Assembly: GCF_002743055.1 (NCBI RefSeq)
Contig: NZ_PDYM01000003.1
Span: 62,001 to 126,000, forward strand
Length of the DNA stretch: 64,000 nt
Reading direction: 5' to 3'
DNA from: Sporosarcina sp. P13
GTDB lineage: Bacteria > Bacillota > Bacilli > Bacillales_A > Planococcaceae
Both the position numbers and the translations under genes were made by a program. Below are positions 60,864-64,000 of this stretch, one piece after another. The number at the start of each line of letters is the position of its first letter. Within the stretch, counting starts at the first letter, position 1. Under the pieces are notes generated by a model. The model worked only from the letters and a program-made list of their open reading frames with translations. It did no database searches and was not told where the DNA came from.

Positions 60864-61781
60864 ATGAACAATATGGAGAAAGTCTTTACATATTATGATA
60901 ACTACGCACAATCAGCGGATGGTTTATATGTAGATGCGATACTTGAAGCAAGTGAAAAATGGCTTGATCAACCATCCTTAGTTGAATTGGAAGAGCCAGT
61001 GCAACCGGAAGAGATCCGTAAAGGGATTCAGCTTGCGTTATTAAAAGGGCTAAAGCAATCCGCACAAGCCCATCATCAAATGACACCTGACTCAATCGGC
61101 TACTTAATCGGTTATTTGGTCAATAAATTAGTAGGGTCAAAAGAAACAACTACTTTTTTAGATCCGGCAGTAGGAACAGGAAATCTACTCTTTACCGTCC
61201 TCAATCAATTTAAAGGTGAAGCGACTGCAAGCGCAGTAGAAATTGACGATGTGCTCGTTCAAATTGCGGCAGCTACAGCCAACCTATTAGAACTTCCGGT
61301 GTCATTCTATCTACAAGATGCTCTTCGTCCGTTGCCCATCGATCTAGTAGACACAGTCGTAAGTGATTTGCCGGTTGGATACTATCCTGACGACGAAGTA
61401 GCAATGGATTATGAACTCATGTCTAAAGAGGGACACGCGTTCTCACATTATCTTTATATTGAACAATCCATGAGATACGTTAAACCAGGTGGCTATGGGC
61501 TTTTCGTCGTCCCGTCTAGACTATTAACTGCAGACGGAGCAGAACCAATCTTGACATACGTCAAAGAGCATCGGTTACTTAGAGGTCTATTCGAACTTCC
61601 TAATTCTTTATTTGCAGACCAACGCTTTGCGAAGAGTATCCTTCTATTACAACAGCCGCCAACCGAACACTTCGTACTACCGGACGTTATACTAGCGAAA
61701 ATTCCGGAGCTAGGAAATGCAGTAGCAATGCAAAGTTTCTTCGACAAAGTTAGTGAGTGGGTAACGAATACAGGAAAATGA
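60864..61781 (+). CDS. ytxK: Class I SAM-dependent methyltransferase YtxK (N6-adenine methylase-like fold)
   Basis: A 305-residue protein of the YtxK family. The SAM site is FLDPAVGTGNLLFTVL; the position of the NPPY motif of DNA methylases reads SDLPVGYYP, the form I associate with this family. FALLEN-like DxxxF stretches follow (VVPSRLL, LFELPNSLFADQRFAKSILLL). Its substrate is unknown; the fold suggests N6-adenine or glutamine methylation. It starts after CTTGGAGG. Its place between tpx and ackA equals B. subtilis. Confidence 0.9.
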   Translation: MNNMEKVFTYYDNYAQSADGLYVDAILEASEKWLDQPSLVELEEPVQPEEIRKGIQLALLKGLKQSAQAHHQMTPDSIGYLIGYLVNKLVGSKETTTFLDPAVGTGNLLFTVLNQFKGEATASAVEIDDVLVQIAAATANLLELPVSFYLQDALRPLPIDLVDTVVSDLPVGYYPDDEVAMDYELMSKEGHAFSHYLYIEQSMRYVKPGGYGLFVVPSRLLTADGAEPILTYVKEHRLLRGLFELPNSLFADQRFAKSILLLQQPPTEHFVLPDVILAKIPELGNAVAMQSFFDKVSEWVTNTGK

Positions 61782-61802
61782 CGCGTAAGTCAATTCTTCA
61801 GA

Positions 61803-61846
61803 CTGCAAATCAACTCTTGTAATTAAGAGTTTGTTTGCAGTTTCTT
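61803..61846 (+). terminator. Terminator after ytxK
   Basis: CTGCAAA + AACTCTT pair with AAGAGTT + TTTGCAG, followed by TTTCTT. Confidence 0.83.
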
Positions 61847-61926
61847 ATTGAAGAGTAGTAAGTTTAACAATTGACTCACTATATCTAGATAAGTAAGCTG
61901 GTTGCCTCACAGCGGGCTCAAAAAAC

Positions 61927-61941
61927 GTGTCCGCTTGCAAA
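61927..61941 (-). promoter_or_regulatory. Candidate cre-like box upstream of ackA
   Basis: On the minus strand TTGCAAGCGGACACG matches the relaxed cre consensus WTGNAANCGNWNNCW at all but the last position. It is centred about 60 bp before the presumed transcription start. B. subtilis ackA has an activating cre at nearly this distance. The strict consensus fits poorly, so confidence is limited. Confidence 0.42.
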
Positions 61942-61959
61942 GAAGTACAACGAAAGTTT

Positions 61960-61987
61960 TGTATTTTATTATTACTTTGTTATAAAT
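61960..61987 (+). promoter_or_regulatory. Candidate ackA promoter
   Basis: TTGTAT (61960-61965), a 16-bp spacer and TATAAA (61982-61987). The leader to the ackA start would be about 155 bases; no gene is seen in it. Confidence 0.5.
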
Positions 61988-62149
61988 TAGGGGAATACAC
62001 TTCGGCCATATCCTGTCGTTTTGCTGAAAAAGAAGATATGCATAGGAAAATAGCGCAGAATTCATTATTTCAATTGCCTTTCAAAGAAATTGCTATTATA
62101 ATGACTTGAAACGTTCATGAAAACATAATCATTTTAAGGGGTGGAGTTC

Positions 62150-63367
62150 GTGCCAAAAATATTAGCAATTAATGCTGGAAGTTCATCATTGAAATTTCAG
62201 TTAATTGAAATGACGACAGAAGAAGAGATTACAAAGGGGTTATTCGAAAGAATTGGTTTGGAAAACTCTGTTTTTTCTATGTCCAAAAATGAGAAGGAAA
62301 TTGAAAAAGTATTGGATATCGCTGACCATTCAGTGGCGGTAAATATGCTACTTGAGCATTTGTTAAGTGAAGGAGTCGTATCGTCTTACGATGAGATCGA
62401 TGGAATTGGTCACCGTGTAGTTCATGGAGGCGAACTGTTTAGTGATTCCGTACTTATCAATGATGAAATTATTGATAAACTAGAAAGTATTTCTAGTTTT
62501 GCACCCTTACATAACCCAGCTAATATAACTGGAATTAGTGCATTCAAAAAAGCACTGCCAAACACACCTGCAGTTGCTATTTTCGATACGGCATTCCACC
62601 AAACAATGCCTGAAAAAGCATTTTTGTATGCGTTGCCTTATGAATATTATGAAAAGTACGGTATCCGGAAATATGGTTTCCACGGTACTAGTCATAAATA
62701 CGTTACAGAGCGCGCTGCCAAGATCTTGAACAGACCACTTGAAGACACACGTCTGATTTCATGTCACTTAGGTAATGGAGCTAGTATCGCGGCTGTTAAG
62801 GGCGGTAAGTCAGTGGATACATCTATGGGCTTCACTCCATTAGCTGGTGTCATTATGGGTACGCGTTCGGGAAATATCGACCCAGCATTAATTCCTTATA
62901 TGATGGAACGTACAAACCAATCAGCAGAAGAAGTAGTTAATGTCCTGAATAAAAAGTCTGGATTACTTGGTCTAAGCGGATTTTCAAGCGACTTACGTGA
63001 TATCACAGGAGCGGCGGAGCAGGGAAATGAACGCGCTCAACTAGCTCTTGATGTATTCACGGATCGTATTCACCAACATATAGGGCAATATGCAGCGGGC
63101 ATGGGCGGAGTCGATGCTATCATTTTCACAGCAGGAATCGGAGAAAACAGTGCGATTGTGCGTGAAAAGGTAATGAAAGGCCTTGAATTCATGGGTGTCT
63201 ATTTTGATCCAAGTCTAAATAATGTCAGAGGACAAGAAGCGTATATTAGTTTCCCGCACTCACCGGTAAAAGTATTAATTATACCAACGAACGAAGAAAT
63301 CATGCTTGCGCGTGATACTGTTCGAATTGCAGATATTACACTAGAACCACTTCAAACAGTAGAATAA
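62150..63367 (+). CDS. ackA: Acetate kinase
   Basis: A 405-residue ASKHA-fold kinase that interconverts acetyl phosphate and acetate with ATP formation (overflow metabolism). [48 protein letters not shown] and FTAGIGENS are all present. The GTG at 62150 has AAGGGG 8 bases upstream and gives the conserved N-terminus; the GTG at 62141 is too close. It lies downstream of ytxK as in B. subtilis. pta is not in the window. Confidence 0.98.
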   Translation: MPKILAINAGSSSLKFQLIEMTTEEEITKGLFERIGLENSVFSMSKNEKEIEKVLDIADHSVAVNMLLEHLLSEGVVSSYDEIDGIGHRVVHGGELFSDSVLINDEIIDKLESISSFAPLHNPANITGISAFKKALPNTPAVAIFDTAFHQTMPEKAFLYALPYEYYEKYGIRKYGFHGTSHKYVTERAAKILNRPLEDTRLISCHLGNGASIAAVKGGKSVDTSMGFTPLAGVIMGTRSGNIDPALIPYMMERTNQSAEEVVNVLNKKSGLLGLSGFSSDLRDITGAAEQGNERAQLALDVFTDRIHQHIGQYAAGMGGVDAIIFTAGIGENSAIVREKVMKGLEFMGVYFDPSLNNVRGQEAYISFPHSPVKVLIIPTNEEIMLARDTVRIADITLEPLQTVE

Positions 63368-63374
63368 GATTGTA

Positions 63375-63414
63375 AACTGTCCCGAGTGTCTGCAGGCGTT
63401 CGGGACAGTTATTT
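63375..63414 (+). terminator. Terminator after ackA
   Basis: AACTGTCCCGA pairs with TTCGGGACAGTT, followed by ATTTTG. Confidence 0.85.
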
Positions 63415-63427
63415 TGATTGGTGAACT

Positions 63428-63468
63428 TAAAAAGTGACGATAACCAATTGGTTATCGTCACTTGTCTG
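63428..63468 (-). terminator. Terminator of the universal stress protein gene
   Basis: AAGTGACGATAACC and GGTTATCGTCACTT are perfect inverted arms around AATT. The minus-strand side is followed by TTTTT. Confidence 0.87.
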
Positions 63469-63474
63469 TTTGAA

Positions 63475-63921
63475 TTATTCTTCAGGTGTACGTACAACAA
63501 GTACGTCGCATTTTGCGGAGCGGACGATATTTTCGGAAACACTACCGATTAGGAAACGTTCTACCCTGTTCAATCCAGTAGCGCCACAGATGATTAGATC
63601 GGCGTTTAGCTTTTTCGCGATATCCCGTGGAATTAACGTCTTAGGGGAACCGTATTCTACGTGGATTTGCACGTTGTTCAAACCAGCTTTTGTAGCTTCT
63701 GTACTGTAATCAGTTAATAACTCTTCTGCGTATTTTTGTGCACGTTCTGCAATTGAACGATCGTATGCTTCAACAGCCGCATATGAACGCGTGTCGATGA
63801 TGTTGATCAAGTGAAGAGTTGCGTCGTTACGGTCTGCAATAGCGATTGCTTTATTGAAAGCCCATTTAGCCTCATCCGAACCGTCTACAGCCACAATAAT
63901 ATCTTTGTACTTAAGTGCCAT
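63475..63921 (-). CDS. Universal stress protein (UspA family)
   Basis: A 148-residue UspA fold: KDIIVAVDGSDEAKWAFNKA at the start and the ATP-binding signature GATGLNRVERFLIGSVSENI near the end, followed by CDVLVVR. It is therefore of the nucleotide-binding type. It is transcribed toward ackA and separated from it by two terminators. Its role in stress survival is inferred from the family. The start has AAGGATGGAG upstream. Confidence 0.93.
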   Translation of the reverse strand: MALKYKDIIVAVDGSDEAKWAFNKAIAIADRNDATLHLINIIDTRSYAAVEAYDRSIAERAQKYAEELLTDYSTEATKAGLNNVQIHVEYGSPKTLIPRDIAKKLNADLIICGATGLNRVERFLIGSVSENIVRSAKCDVLVVRTPEE

Positions 63922-64000
63922 AAGATAACCACTCCATCCTTAAAATTAAATTCTTTCTACACTAATTATATTCTACGTACTTTGTTAGTATCCTTCTTTT

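Noticed and set aside
61927-62109. 60-codon frame in the ackA leader
   Set aside because: It starts upstream of the candidate ackA promoter, runs through it, has no ribosome site, and resembles no family.
62104-62118. TTGAAACGTTCATGA before ackA as a cre site
   Set aside because: The spacing between AA and CG is one base short and several invariant positions fail.

Overview
The window looks like a chromosomal core region of a low-to-moderate GC, endospore-forming Gram-positive rod of the order Bacillales. The best fit is the Planococcaceae (Sporosarcina-like), but the genus is an inference from gene content and order, since no marker search could be run. Support comes from an alpha/beta-type small acid-soluble spore protein with a consensus-like sigma-G promoter, two T-box leaders, EzrA, CcpA, SftA, and a long run of genes whose order follows the Bacillus subtilis ytq-ytg-ytp-acu-rpsD-ezrA-thiI-sspA-ytdI-sppA-tpx-ytxK-ackA segment. 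I see no rRNA, tRNA, insertion sequence, prophage, CRISPR array or restriction/defence island.

Layout: (1) 1-3.4 kb: end of sbcD and all of sbcC (DNA end processing). (2) 3.6-10.8 kb: a branched-chain amino-acid carrier, a GntR/FCD regulator, then a DUF485 plus sodium:solute symporter pair (acetate-type uptake), a cNMP-CBS-DUF294 nucleotidyltransferase protein and a DnaQ-like exonuclease. A cre site (CcpA box) lies just before the symporter pair. (3) 10.8-24 kb: a short membrane ORF, a short-chain reductase, ytqAB, leuS behind a T-box, ytfP, ytgP, ytzG, ytzE, dat, a NERD-domain gene, trmB and ytnP; ytnP has a perfect cre box upstream. (4) 24-38 kb: a PepSY-like protein, ytoP, a DUF84 gene, a lipoprotein, ytpQ, ytpR, sftA, murC, ytxG and ytxH (sigma-B type promoter), an FtsA-like ATPase, and a DAHP synthase/chorismate mutase fusion. 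(5) 38-47 kb: ccpA, the acuABC acetylation operon, a class A penicillin-binding protein, tyrS behind a T-box, and rpsD. (6) 47-56 kb: a methionine gamma-lyase-type enzyme, an orphan transcription unit that may be a structured RNA, stress proteins, a membrane-anchored serine protease, a broken FapA/DUF342 remnant, ezrA, nifZ-thiI and the spore protein gene. (7) 56-64 kb: an acyl-CoA synthetase, NAD kinase, sppA with its RDD partner, tpx, ytxK, ackA and a universal stress protein.

A theme linking distant parts is acetate and carbon overflow control. The global regulator CcpA, a cre-marked acetate-type symporter operon, acetate kinase with a cre-like box upstream of its promoter, and AcuABC (reversible lysine acetylation of acetyl-CoA synthetase) all lie within 60 kb. 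The usual AcuABC target, acsA, is absent from its normal place beside acuA; the only AMP-forming acyl-CoA synthetase in the window is a YtcI-like enzyme about 15 kb away.

I do not see a clearly new multi-gene system. The observations most worth following are the orphan promoter-to-terminator unit at 48580-48920 (minus strand), the single-cysteine thiol peroxidase, the acuABC/acsA separation, the LEA-like repeat tract in YtxH, the FapA remnant, and several unexplained inverted repeats in promoter regions.
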